From the NCBI GenBank assembly GCA_035638575.1, contig DASQZT010000061.1:15968-79967 (forward strand): 64,000 nt of DNA, given 5' to 3'. Positions 53,021 through 62,073 of the stretch are shown piece after piece. Under the pieces are notes generated by a model that was not told the origin of the DNA, did no database searches, and saw only the letters and a list, made by a program, of their open reading frames with translations. The DNA is from DASQZT01 sp035638575. Its GTDB lineage: Bacteria; Acidobacteriota; Terriglobia; Bryobacterales; Bryobacteraceae. Each line of letters begins with the position of its first letter. Positions within the stretch are counted from its first letter, which is position 1. Position numbers and translations under genes: made by a program.

Positions 53021-56000
53021 TTAGAAGGTGACGTGTCCGCTCCAGTACACCCTGCGGGGCGAACTCTGCTCCGTAGCAGCTTGGCCAAAAGCGCCACTGG
53101 TCGGAGACGTGGTGGGGGCGCCCAGCCACACGTGGTTGAATGCGTTCAGAAACTCCCACCGCATCTCGACGTTTACCCTTTCGCTGATCTTGAACCTCTT
53201 GATTCCCGACATATCCGCTACGCTCAAAGGCATGCCTCTGATGTAGGAGAAGCGGGCGGGCAAAGTGATCAGGTTGTTGGCCAGTTGTTGGCTCGAGTTG
53301 GTGTTGAAGCACGACGTGTTGAACCATCTCAGATAGGTGCGCTGATCCGCCGGCAGGGCGATCGACGCAAGAGTGGGACAAGTGCCACTGAGGAGAGCGT
53401 CGCCGAAGCCAAGGGGCGGGCCCGATTGATACCGGTACACTCCCTCAACCTGCCACCCTCCCAGGACGGCGTTGACGGTCTTGGAACTGTTGCCGAGCAG
53501 TTTGTGCCCGCGGCCGATAGGCAAGTTGTAAAGGCCGCTGGCGGAAAAGTACACCGGGAAGTCCGTGGTAGCGGGCAGCTTTTCGGGAAGCGGGTCGCCG
53601 GCGTTCAAGAAGCTCGTCGCTTCCATGTCGTTCTGCCAGGTGAAGACAAACGTCCCCGTGAAGCCGTTCGCGAACCGTCTCTCGGCGTTCACTTGCAGCG
53701 AGTTGTACATGTTATATCCCTGCTGGGTGTTGTACGTGACGCCCGTGAACAGCGGATAAGGAGTGAGCAGCGTCGACCGGGAAATGGTCGAGTTCGTGTA
53801 CAGGCTGGTTCCCGCCGGCACCAGGCCCTTGAACGGATTGGGGATCTGGGCGCCGAGATAGTTGATCGTGTTTGTGTCCCGGGTCGGCAAAGTGCTGAGG
53901 TACTGGTTCGGCAGGGCGTCCAGGTTCCTGCTTGTGCTCAGATGCGTGCCTCGGTCTCCAGTATAGGAAATCGACAGCACGACGTGCGTCGGAAGTTCGC
54001 GCTGGACGCCGAACGTCCATCTTTGGACGTACAAGTCTTTGGGATGGGGCAGCACCACTGAAATGCTGCCGCCCACGTTGGTGTCGGCCCCCAGGCCGGC
54101 GCCCAGTGCAGGCAGCGGCGCGGCCGGGAACGGGTTGGCCAGACTATAGGGGTACCCGTCCAAGCCATTGTTAAGCGTGCCGTTGTACGTTGTCGTCCGG
54201 CTGAAGCCGGTTTGATTCACCGCCTGGAACAAGTCCCCCATGGCGCCGAAAAAGATTCCATAGCCGGCGTGAATGACAGTCTTGTGGTCCAAGGCGTAGG
54301 ACAACCCGAACCGGGGCATGAAGTCGTGGTTGTTGGCCTGCCACAGCCCATGCGACCCGCCGTTAGTAGAGCCCGCGAAGGTGAGGCCTCCCGTCAGGGG
54401 GAGTGCGCTCACTTCGGGGGTGGGGTTCTGAAGATAGGCCGCCTGGACCGCCGAAGCATACGTGTGCGTCGCACTCGGGTTCCAGCCCTCGGTGCTGCGG
54501 TCGTAGCGCTCCGTGGTCGGACCCCAGTACTCATAACGCAGACCCAGGTTTAAAGTCAGCCGCTGGCTCACGCGCCAGTCCTCCTGGTAATAGAGGGCAT
54601 GGGAAATGGACTGAGCCGCCGAACTCGGCACCACGTTAATCGCCGTGCTAAAGGGCAACCCGTACTCCATCTGCGCCAGCCCCTGCCCTTCCGGCGCGGT
54701 CGCCGCGGTATTCAGCGGCCCTACCATGTATGAGCCGTTGAAATTGAAAGACCCGGTCGCCCCCAACCCGGGCAGGTATGCGTTGTCCCTTCTCATCAGC
54801 ATGTCCCACCCGAAGTTCATCGTGTGCTGCCCGCGCGTCTTGGTGAAATGCACCGAGGGCTCGTACGTGTAGCTCTGGTTCCACGTGAGGTTCGCTCCGG
54901 GCGGCGCCCCTTGGTAGCCCGAAGGGCTGATGGAGGGCATGCGCTCGATTTCCGGATTGATATAACTGTCCAACTGGGAGAATCCGGCGACTCCTTGTGC
55001 GTAGGTTGCATACTTCCAGGTCAGGGGGATCGACCCCAGGCTCGTCACCAGCTTGTCGTAATCGTCGAACCCCAAGCGCACATCCATGACCAAACTCGGG
55101 CTGAACACTTGCACATCGTCTATAACACCGCCGCGTGGGTGTATTTTCCACGAATCTCCGCTGACGTTATTCTGGAAAATGTTGTAGTCCTGATTGTTAC
55201 GGTCGAAGCGGTGCATGGAGCCGTAGAACCGGTTCTTATCGCCAAAGTTCTGATCGATGCGAAGGTCCATCCCCCAATACTCGTTGCTCTGTCCGCTCTG
55301 GTTGCAGTACCAGTCATTCGTGCCGTTCGCGGTATAGCCGGGGCCGCCTACGTTGTTCGGCAGCGGCCAGAATTGCAGAAAGCCCACTCCGATTTTGGAC
55401 GCCGGCGTCTGATTAAAGATCGATCCCGGAATAATGTTATTCGGAAGGGGGTTGGATGTGTACGTGCCGTTCCCGTTGGACTTCCACGAGTACGGATCGT
55501 AGATCTGATAGCTGGAGCCCAAGGGCAGCAGACCGGAGAAATCGCCGTTCCGCTCCGGAAGCGTGGGAACGGTAAAGTCTTGGGTTAAGACCTGGGTTCG
55601 GTCGAGATTCGTGAAACCAAAATACCAAAAAGTCTTGTTCCGGCCGTCGTAGACCTTGGGTATATACACCGGGCCCCCGATACCGAGCTCCCTGCGCCGA
55701 TACGGGCCGGAAGGCGATTTGGGCTTGCCCGCGACGACGTTCAGATACTGGTTGGCAATGAGGCGTCCGTCCCCCCCTCCGTAGTCGGCAATCCCGCCGT
55801 GCACAGTATTGGTCCCCGACTTGAGGCTGACGCTTACGTTCGCCCCCTGCGTGAATCCCTGCTCGGCGCTGAAGCTGGATGTCAGCACACGAAATTCGCC
55901 CACCGAATACTCCGGGGGGCTGAACGACGGCCCATTGCCGCCGGAGACCTGTCCGGTAGTCGCGCCGTCGATGGTGATGAGGTTGGCGCTGGCGCTTTCG

Positions 56001-56557
56001 CCCCCTATCGAATACGAAATAATCGTCCCGTCGTACGGGTTCTCGTCCAGCATATTGGTGCCCGTCTTGACCACGCCCGGAGTCAGGGATATCAGGTGAA
56101 AGGGAACCCCCTGCTGGATCGGAAGCTCCACAACCCTCCTTGCGTCGACCGTCTCCCCCAGCGAGGCGCTCGCCGTGTCTAGCAGCGGCGTCTCCCCCCG
56201 GACATTAACCGTTTCCGTGGAACTGCCGAGTTCCAGTGGCGCATCGACTTGCACCGCCGAATCAATGCGGATCTCTATCGGGGTTCGTTCGAAAGCTTTG
56301 AAGCCTTGGTGTTCCACACGCAAGCTATAGGTTCCAGGTTGAAGGAACGGGACCGTGTAGTTCCCCTCGGCATTTGTATCCGTCGTGAGACGGAGGTTGG
56401 TGGCGGTGTTGGTCAAAGTCACTTGCGCGCCCGGAACGGCAGCGCCGCTCGGGTCCAGCACACGACCGGATAAGGAGCCCCGGTACTCCTGCCCGATCAG
56501 CCCTTCCGTAACCAGGAAAAGCGTGAAGATCAGGCACATCCATATTCGCAGTCTCAT
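53021..56557 (-). CDS. Oar-like TonB-dependent outer-membrane receptor with carboxypeptidase-regulatory N-domain
   Basis: The ATG at 56557, with GGAGAA upstream, gives 1178 residues. Signal peptide RIWMCLIFTLFLVTEGLIG leads into GQEYRGSLSGRVLDPSGAAV, a CarboxypepD_reg-like Ig domain (residues ~20-105). The plug follows with ETPLLDTASASLGETVDARR and the GGESASANLITIDGATTGQV loop. The long barrel has many Tyr/Asn-rich strands (NMYNSLQVNAERRFANGFTG) and ends in the expected aromatic C-terminus SPRRVYWSGHVTF. Such receptors import large carbohydrates in Acidobacteria. It heads the minus-strand unit with DUF1080 and Gfo/Idh enzymes. No SusD partner is present. Confidence 0.92.
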   Translation of the reverse strand: MRLRIWMCLIFTLFLVTEGLIGQEYRGSLSGRVLDPSGAAVPGAQVTLTNTATNLRLTTDTNAEGNYTVPFLQPGTYSLRVEHQGFKAFERTPIEIRIDSAVQVDAPLELGSSTETVNVRGETPLLDTASASLGETVDARRVVELPIQQGVPFHLISLTPGVVKTGTNMLDENPYDGTIISYSIGGESASANLITIDGATTGQVSGGNGPSFSPPEYSVGEFRVLTSSFSAEQGFTQGANVSVSLKSGTNTVHGGIADYGGGDGRLIANQYLNVVAGKPKSPSGPYRRRELGIGGPVYIPKVYDGRNKTFWYFGFTNLDRTQVLTQDFTVPTLPERNGDFSGLLPLGSSYQIYDPYSWKSNGNGTYTSNPLPNNIIPGSIFNQTPASKIGVGFLQFWPLPNNVGGPGYTANGTNDWYCNQSGQSNEYWGMDLRIDQNFGDKNRFYGSMHRFDRNNQDYNIFQNNVSGDSWKIHPRGGVIDDVQVFSPSLVMDVRLGFDDYDKLVTSLGSIPLTWKYATYAQGVAGFSQLDSYINPEIERMPSISPSGYQGAPPGANLTWNQSYTYEPSVHFTKTRGQHTMNFGWDMLMRRDNAYLPGLGATGSFNFNGSYMVGPLNTAATAPEGQGLAQMEYGLPFSTAINVVPSSAAQSISHALYYQEDWRVSQRLTLNLGLRYEYWGPTTERYDRSTEGWNPSATHTYASAVQAAYLQNPTPEVSALPLTGGLTFAGSTNGGSHGLWQANNHDFMPRFGLSYALDHKTVIHAGYGIFFGAMGDLFQAVNQTGFSRTTTYNGTLNNGLDGYPYSLANPFPAAPLPALGAGLGADTNVGGSISVVLPHPKDLYVQRWTFGVQRELPTHVVLSISYTGDRGTHLSTSRNLDALPNQYLSTLPTRDTNTINYLGAQIPNPFKGLVPAGTSLYTNSTISRSTLLTPYPLFTGVTYNTQQGYNMYNSLQVNAERRFANGFTGTFVFTWQNDMEATSFLNAGDPLPEKLPATTDFPVYFSASGLYNLPIGRGHKLLGNSSKTVNAVLGGWQVEGVYRYQSGPPLGFGDALLSGTCPTLASIALPADQRTYLRWFNTSCFNTNSSQQLANNLITLPARFSYIRGMPLSVADMSGIKRFKISERVNVEMRWEFLNAFNHVWLGAPTTSPTSGAFGQAATEQSSPRRVYWSGHVTF

Positions 56558-56559
56558 TG

Positions 56560-56805
56560 ACGTTCTCCATTTGGCAGCCGGAAGCTCGGCCACCACCTCG
56601 GTAAACATTGCCCTGGGCAAATCGCCGGCATCGCAAACAGCGGCACCGGCGCGGTCCTGATTAGCGAGGAACCGGCCCGTATCATCCATACCGCTGGCGC
56701 CCGCGCGGTGACCCCTAACCGCACTCTGTCGCTGGCGCCGAGGATGCTCTTGGAAACCTCCGTCGCTCCGGCGGAGGTGCGCCAGTAGCGGCGCCGGCTT
56801 TCCAT
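56560..56805 (-). pseudogene. 5' relic of a Tat-exported Gfo/Idh oxidoreductase
   Basis: From the ATG at 56805 the text SAGATEVSKSILGASDRVRL reads as the leader of a Gfo/Idh enzyme. It then shifts frame, and the next frame continues GASGMDDTGRFLANQDRAGA followed by AVCDAGDLPRA, the expected Rossmann start (GAGGRGMDDTGRF...AAVCDVY). The remainder of the gene has been replaced by the TonB-dependent receptor, whose ATG lies 3 bases further. Only ~80 codons remain. Confidence 0.7.
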
Positions 56806-56875
56806 TCCTCCTCATTGTCTGTAACGCGTGTGTACAACTGGATTCGGACCCCTACATACTGATCTTACAATTTGG

Positions 56876-56904
56876 AGAATACGGCGATACACATTGAATG
56901 TCAA
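56876..56904 (-). promoter_or_regulatory. Strong sigma-70-like promoter for the receptor/oxidoreductase unit
   Basis: On the minus strand TTGACA (56904-56899) and TATTCT (56881-56876) are spaced by exactly 17 bases. It lies about 70 bases upstream of the dead Gfo/Idh start at 56805 and about 320 bases upstream of the receptor start. It probably drove the lost oxidoreductase and now reads through its relic into the receptor gene. Confidence 0.6.
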
Positions 56905-57415
56905 GGGCCAAAAACGCGAATCAGGCCCGATACCGCCATACCCTGCTTGTCGGCCCGGGAGACCCATCGCCAAGCTGATTTCGCTGCGACGTGGGGTCCG
57001 AGTCTGGCACCGCGACTTCCCCGGACCGGTGGCGATGTCTCCTTGCCGCCGGCCCTATGCGCGATCCTTTCATGGGCGGTCAGTTGTCTTGTTGTGACAG
57101 GTTGCGGCGGATTCCCTTCGCGGAGTTGGGATGGCGTTTGTCAACGTTCGCAACATATTGATTATAAGTGATTTGAAATGACTTCCGAACCTTTCCGCCC
57201 TCCCGAACTTTTTGCTGCAACCCGTCAAGACGACCGTGCAACTCGCGCAGCTTCGCAAGGGATCGGGACCGGACCCGGTGGTGGCGCCGAATGCTGGAAT
57301 TCACATCAGCCGCCCCTCTCAGGGTATGGCCTCTTGGGACCTCTGCTATCCCGGCTGTCGGACCCGAGTGGCCCCAACTTACCCACTACACCCGGAATCA
57401 CCCTCAAAAGGCTTC

Positions 57416-57445
57416 TTGACAGTCCTTCCCAAAGGAGATTATCAT
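57416..57445 (+). promoter_or_regulatory. Sigma-70-like promoter for the isochorismatase/fucosidase unit
   Basis: TTGACA at 57416-57421 and TATCAT at 57440-57445 are separated by 18 bases. The start codon at 57506 lies 60 bases downstream. It is the best candidate promoter for the plus-strand catabolic genes. Confidence 0.5.
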
Positions 57446-57505
57446 CAATTGCAATATCAGGTTCTTTGATCTCGAGGGCACATCCGGTGTGCTTGAGGAG
57501 GCGAA

Positions 57506-58330
57506 GTGCGAAGATATCTTCTTGGGCTTTTGGGTTGCCTTGGTATGCTTTCCGGGACAGCGGGCGGTGCGGACGTGCATCTTACCCTTCGCAGCCGTGT
57601 AGAGGCCTTCAAAGGGAGCGGCGAAAGGCAAAGTGTATCGCTTGAATACACGTTGCCGGTTTCCCGGACCGCCCTGATCCTCTGCGACATGTGGGACCGT
57701 CACTGGTGCGAGACCGCCAGCCAGCGGGTGGACGCGTTAGCGCACAAAATGTCGCCGGTGGTGGATCTCGCCAGGCAGCAGGGGATTTTGATCATTCATG
57801 CTCCTTCCGATACGATGAGTTTTTATAAGGACCACCCGGCGCGGCTGAAGATCCTGGGGTTCCCGCAGGTCCAGCCGCCCGAGCCGCTGGCTCTGACCGA
57901 GCCGCCGCTGCCGATCGACGACTCCGACGGAGGGTGCGACAATCCGAACAACTCGTTGAAGCCCAACACGCGCGTTTGGACGCGGGAGCATGCGGCCATC
58001 CACGTCCTGGACACGGACCTGATCTCGGATAATGGACGCGAGGTGTACAACGCCCTTCACGCGCGTGGGATCCAAACTCTCCTCTTTGCCGGAGTCCACG
58101 CGAATATGTGTATACTCAACCGCTCGTTTGCAACCCGCCAAATGACCAGGTGGGGAATTCGTTGTATTCTGATTCGCGATCTGACCGATGCCATGTACAA
58201 CCCGGCACGCCGGCCGTTTGTGAGTCACCAGCGCGGGACGGAGATGGTAATCGAGCATATCGAGTCGTACTGGGGCCCGACGGTGACTTCAGAGGACCTG
58301 GTCCGCGCGCTGCAGCAGGCCGGCCGATGA
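57506..58330 (+). CDS. Isochorismatase-like cysteine hydrolase with signal peptide
   Basis: The GTG at 57506, behind GAGGAGG, gives 274 residues. Signal peptide: MRRYLLGLLGCLGMLSGTAG. The cysteine-hydrolase domain has ALILCDMWDRHWCE (Asp61), LKPNTRVW (candidate Lys152) and LLFAGVHANMCILNRS (Cys202), which together form the Asp-Lys-Cys triad. VSHQRGTEMVIEHIESYWGP closes the domain. The family hydrolyses amides or vinyl ethers; exported members in planctomycetes and acidobacteria are uncharacterised. It is the first gene of a co-oriented cluster with a fucosidase, SDR, MFS and GntR. Confidence 0.83.
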   Translation: MRRYLLGLLGCLGMLSGTAGGADVHLTLRSRVEAFKGSGERQSVSLEYTLPVSRTALILCDMWDRHWCETASQRVDALAHKMSPVVDLARQQGILIIHAPSDTMSFYKDHPARLKILGFPQVQPPEPLALTEPPLPIDDSDGGCDNPNNSLKPNTRVWTREHAAIHVLDTDLISDNGREVYNALHARGIQTLLFAGVHANMCILNRSFATRQMTRWGIRCILIRDLTDAMYNPARRPFVSHQRGTEMVIEHIESYWGPTVTSEDLVRALQQAGR

Positions 58331-58396
58331 GTGGAGGCATAACCGCCTGGCACGGATGCCGGCACGAAGATAGTGGTTGCGAGAAAGGCAGACCTT

Positions 58397-59914
58397 ATGA
58401 ATCGACGCGAATTCATCGCGGCCGGCGTAGCTGCGGGCGCGGCATACGGCCAGACTGAGAGACCGTCTCACCGCCTGCCGGAAAACGACGTACACTACCG
58501 GCGAGTCCGGGACTACATCGAGGAGGTACCCGTTCCCGAGTACCGATGGGCCTCGGAAAACGCCTACGAGGCGTTTCGCGACATGAAGTATGGGGTCCGC
58601 CTTCACTGGGGTCCGTACTCCATTCTGAAATTGCGCAGCGAATCGTGGCCGTTCCTGACTATGTCGTTTGAAGAGAGGCACCGTTACCAGGAGATGTACC
58701 GGACCTGGAGTCCACGCGGATTCGATGCGGGCGAGTGGATGGACCTGTTTGCCGAATGCGGTATGCGCATGTTCGCATTCACATCCAAGCATCACGATGG
58801 GTTCTCCATGTTTGACACCAAGACCCGCGTCAGCCGGCGCGCAAATTGGGCCGCGCCCGGGGGGCCCCGCTTGGAAGATTGCGACTTGCGGTACAGTATG
58901 CTGGAAACGCCTTTCCGTCGCGACGTGGTTGGCGAGTTATGCGGCGCCGCGCGAAAACGCGGGCTGAAGATCGATCTTTACTTCTCCCATCCGGACTGGT
59001 ACGACGCGGACTTTCGCCCATACAACTGTGCGCCAATGCAGGTACCCTCGTCCGCCAGGCTCGACCCTCGATCTTATCCGGACGTTGCCAAGAAGCTGGG
59101 AGATCGCATCCTCACCGTCCCCGATCCCACGCCGGCGGAAGTCAACCGCATGATGGCCCGCCATCGTGCCCAATTAAGCGAATTGCTCACCAATTACGGG
59201 CCCATTGACATGCTCTGTCTGGACCAATGGCTCGGGTCGTCGGTCTGGCCTCAACTGCGCGAGACGATTTTGCACCTGCGGAAGCTTCAGCCGGACGTGA
59301 TGCTACGGGCGCGGGGCATCGGAAACTATGGAGATTATTACACGCCGGAAGGGTTTGTCCCGGGCAGCAAGGAAAACACGGAGATGCCGTGGTTCGTCAT
59401 TTATCCGCTTGGATCGTCCTTCTCCTACGAAAGCGACCCTTCCCGGCATAAGGGTTCGCAGTGGATTGTGCGCAACATCATCGATTGTGCGGCGAAAGGC
59501 GGAAATTTCATGGTCGGGGTCGGGCCCGACGGCGACGGGCAGTTTCATCCGACCGCGAAGGAGCAACTCCGGGACGCGGGGGGGTGGCTTCGCGCCAACG
59601 GCGCCGCCATCTATGCCACGCGGGAGAGGAGGGGCGATCTCTGGCGGGAAGGGGACGACATTCGCTTCACCCGCACAAAGGACGGCAAAACCGTTTACGC
59701 TTTCGCGCTCTCCTGGCCCGGACGGAAGCTGCGTGTCACTTCCGTTGTCCCCCAACCTGGATCGAGCGTGCACCTGCTCGGATATGCGAAGCCTCTTGCC
59801 TGGCAGGTGGACTCGGGCACGGGACTGACGATCGACCTTCCCGAAGACGTGCAGGACGAGTCCCGGCGGCCGTGCCGGTTTGCCTGGGTATTCTCGATAC
59901 CGACCGCTACTTAA
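58397..59914 (+). CDS. Alpha-L-fucosidase, glycoside hydrolase family 29, exported
   Basis: The ATG at 58397 gives 505 residues with a Tat-like start (MNRREFIAAGVAAGAAYGQ). GH29 hallmarks: DMKYGVRLHWGPYSILKLRS, FTSKHHDGFSMFDT, RGLKIDLYFSHPDWYDADF, and NYGPIDMLCLDQWLG, in which the Asp of CLDQW is the candidate nucleophile. NFMVGVGPDGDGQF and a C-terminal beta domain (RFTRTKDGKTVYAFALSWPG) follow. It would release L-fucose from glycans in the periplasm. The following SDR and MFS genes may take up and oxidise the freed sugar. Confidence 0.88.
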   Translation: MNRREFIAAGVAAGAAYGQTERPSHRLPENDVHYRRVRDYIEEVPVPEYRWASENAYEAFRDMKYGVRLHWGPYSILKLRSESWPFLTMSFEERHRYQEMYRTWSPRGFDAGEWMDLFAECGMRMFAFTSKHHDGFSMFDTKTRVSRRANWAAPGGPRLEDCDLRYSMLETPFRRDVVGELCGAARKRGLKIDLYFSHPDWYDADFRPYNCAPMQVPSSARLDPRSYPDVAKKLGDRILTVPDPTPAEVNRMMARHRAQLSELLTNYGPIDMLCLDQWLGSSVWPQLRETILHLRKLQPDVMLRARGIGNYGDYYTPEGFVPGSKENTEMPWFVIYPLGSSFSYESDPSRHKGSQWIVRNIIDCAAKGGNFMVGVGPDGDGQFHPTAKEQLRDAGGWLRANGAAIYATRERRGDLWREGDDIRFTRTKDGKTVYAFALSWPGRKLRVTSVVPQPGSSVHLLGYAKPLAWQVDSGTGLTIDLPEDVQDESRRPCRFAWVFSIPTAT

Positions 59915-59924
59915 CGAGTGAATC

Positions 59925-60677
59925 ATGAAACTAACTGACAAAGTCTGTCTGATTACGGGCGGCAGCGGAGGCATCGGCTCGGCCACCGCAATCGAATTAG
60001 CCCGCCGGGGCGCGGACATCGCAATTTCAGGTCTGCCCAGGGATGCGGATGCGGCAGAGAGCGTCAGGGCAGCCGTGGAGAATCTGCGGGTATCCTGCAT
60101 TTGCATCAGCGGAGACGTCGGCGAGCCCGGCGAGGCCGCGCGTGCCGTCAAGGAGACTGTCGAAGCTTTCGGCCGGCTCGACGTGCTCATTCACTGTGCT
60201 GGCGGGGCGGCGCCAGGTGGATTGATGGAGGTCTGCCCGGAGGATTGGTACCGTGCGTTTGACGTTCATGTCCACGCCATCTTTCACCTGTGCCGCGCCG
60301 CCGTGCCGTACATGATCGAACGCCAGGAAGGCGCGATCGTTTTGATTTCGTCGGCGGCCGGTTCCCGAGGTTGCGCCGGCGCCATCGCATACGGAGTGGC
60401 CAAAGGAGCGGTGCCGCAGTTCGCTCGCAGCCTCGCGCGCGAACTGGCGGAACACAACATACGGGTGAATGCGGTGGCGCCGGGCGTCATTCGAACACGT
60501 TTTCAAGATCATCTGACGCCTGAACAGGTGCGGCAGAATATTGAGAATCGCATCCCTCTTCGCCGGGAAGGGAAGCCGGAAGACGTCGCGGCCGCCATCG
60601 TTATGCTGGTCGAGAACGATTTCATCAGTGGCGAAAACGTGGCCATCGACGGCGGAATGACAATGCGCATCGCGTAG
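59925..60677 (+). CDS. Short-chain dehydrogenase/reductase (sugar or fucose dehydrogenase candidate)
   Basis: This 250-residue classical SDR starts 10 bases after the fucosidase stop. TGGSGGIG at 11-18 binds NAD(P). The catalytic Ser142/143, Tyr156 and Lys160 lie in VLISSAAG and AYGVAKGA. HCAGGAAPGG is the stabilising NNAG-like motif, and SGENVAIDGGMTMR is the usual C-terminal block. The generic FabG-like sequence does not fix the substrate. Next to a fucosidase, an MFS sugar transporter and a GntR regulator, an L-fucose or sugar-acid dehydrogenase is the best guess. Cytosolic. Confidence 0.85.
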   Translation: MKLTDKVCLITGGSGGIGSATAIELARRGADIAISGLPRDADAAESVRAAVENLRVSCICISGDVGEPGEAARAVKETVEAFGRLDVLIHCAGGAAPGGLMEVCPEDWYRAFDVHVHAIFHLCRAAVPYMIERQEGAIVLISSAAGSRGCAGAIAYGVAKGAVPQFARSLARELAEHNIRVNAVAPGVIRTRFQDHLTPEQVRQNIENRIPLRREGKPEDVAAAIVMLVENDFISGENVAIDGGMTMRIA

Positions 60678-60815
60678 GCGCCTGTTATTCAATAACCTTA
60701 CGCAGGCGGGTGTCGCAACCGGGACCCTGGTAGCGTGGCGTTACTATATTCCTGCACTCGGGAGCGTGATAGAATTCTGATATTGCAGTGAACGTAAAAA
60801 GCTGGTGAGTGAGCC

Positions 60816-62072
60816 ATGTGGCAAGGCACGCGGTCCCAAACCGTTTCGCCATCTTCGCAACAACCGCAGCCATCTCCCCTGCGCTGGCTGATGATCTCGC
60901 TGGTTTTCGCCGCGACCGTAGTGAACTATCTCGACCGTCAAACGCTGTCCGTGATCGCGCCCGTTCTTCAACACGACTTCGGCATGACCAATGAATCTTA
61001 TGGGCGGATCGTGTTCGCCTTCATGCTGGCGTACACCGTGATGAATGCGCTCTGCGGGCCAGTCATCGACCGCCTGGGGGCCAAAGCCGGGTACGCGCTG
61101 ACCGTTGGCTGGTGGTCCGCCGCCGAGGTATTGCACTCTTTCGCGCGCGGTTCGTTCAGCCTGGGCGCATACCGTTTCTTGCTGGGCTTGGGGGAGGCGG
61201 GCAATTGGCCGGCGGGTGTGAAAGTAGTTGCCGAGTGGTTCCCCATGGAGGAGCGGGCGCTCGCCTCCGGCATCTTCAATAGCGGTTCATCGGTGGGCGC
61301 TCTGATCGCCGCGCCGCTGGTGGTGTGGATTGTCCTTCGATACAACTGGCAAGTCGTATTCAGCTCGATCGGGGCTCTCGGTTTTATCTGGCTGGCGGTT
61401 TGGCTATTGGTATACCGGACACCGGAACGGCCGCGCCACGAGACGCGCGCGCTGCGAACGCCCATCCGGGAACTTCTCTCGTCGCGCTTTCTCTGGCAAT
61501 TCACTCTGTCAAAGGTATTCAGCGATCCAGTATGGTATTTCTACACTTTCTGGTTCCCGCAATACCTGAAGAGCGGACGAGGGTTCGACATGAAGGCCAT
61601 AGGCGAGTGGGCCTGGATTCCATTCTTTACGGCAGGCGCGGGAAATCTGCTAGGGGGGACGTTCGCCCGCTGGGTGATGGCCCCCTCGGCTTCCACCAGG
61701 CGGCTTTCTCCACGCAGGCAGAGGAAGGTCCTCATCGTTGCTTTTTCGCTGTTGATGACTGCCGGCATCCCTGCGGCGCTTGTCCATGGCGCCGGGGCGT
61801 CCATCGTTTTGGTTTCCATTGCCACGGCAGGTTATACAGGGGCGCTGGCGAACACGCTGGCGCTGCCGGCCGATGTTTATCCGCCGGATTCCGTGGCTTC
61901 CGTTTGGGGGTTCGCCAGCACGGGGGCGGGATTCGGCGGCATGATTTTCAGTCTGCTGACGGGGTGGATTGTGGGCCGATGGTCTTTCACGCCGGCGTTC
62001 ATTCTATTCGGAACCATCCCGCTGATCTCGGCACTGCTGATTTGGCTGCTGCCGGATAAGAGGTACGCTTGA
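60816..62072 (+). CDS. MFS transporter, anion:cation symporter (ACS, hexuronate/sugar-acid type)
   Basis: This 418-residue protein has 12 predicted helices. The ACS signatures are FAATVVNYLDRQTLSVIAPV in TM1 and NALCGPVIDRLGAKAGYALT between TM2 and TM3. RFLLGLGEAGNWPAGVKVVA and EWFPMEERALASGIFNSGSS are the classical ExuT/GudP-type blocks. It would import a sugar acid or similar anion by proton symport. The gene lies 138 bases after the SDR and two bases before the GntR gene, so transport and regulation are linked. Confidence 0.88.
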   Translation: MWQGTRSQTVSPSSQQPQPSPLRWLMISLVFAATVVNYLDRQTLSVIAPVLQHDFGMTNESYGRIVFAFMLAYTVMNALCGPVIDRLGAKAGYALTVGWWSAAEVLHSFARGSFSLGAYRFLLGLGEAGNWPAGVKVVAEWFPMEERALASGIFNSGSSVGALIAAPLVVWIVLRYNWQVVFSSIGALGFIWLAVWLLVYRTPERPRHETRALRTPIRELLSSRFLWQFTLSKVFSDPVWYFYTFWFPQYLKSGRGFDMKAIGEWAWIPFFTAGAGNLLGGTFARWVMAPSASTRRLSPRRQRKVLIVAFSLLMTAGIPAALVHGAGASIVLVSIATAGYTGALANTLALPADVYPPDSVASVWGFASTGAGFGGMIFSLLTGWIVGRWSFTPAFILFGTIPLISALLIWLLPDKRYA

Positions 62073-62073
62073 T

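Larger units (their letters stand above)
56806..57505. other. 700-bp divergent promoter region
   Basis: No gene is recognisable. The region holds a minus-strand promoter at 56876-56904 and a plus-strand promoter at 57416-57445 that together serve the receptor unit and the fucosidase unit. The middle ~400 bases contain nothing I can assign; no tRNA or long palindrome was found. Confidence 0.5.
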
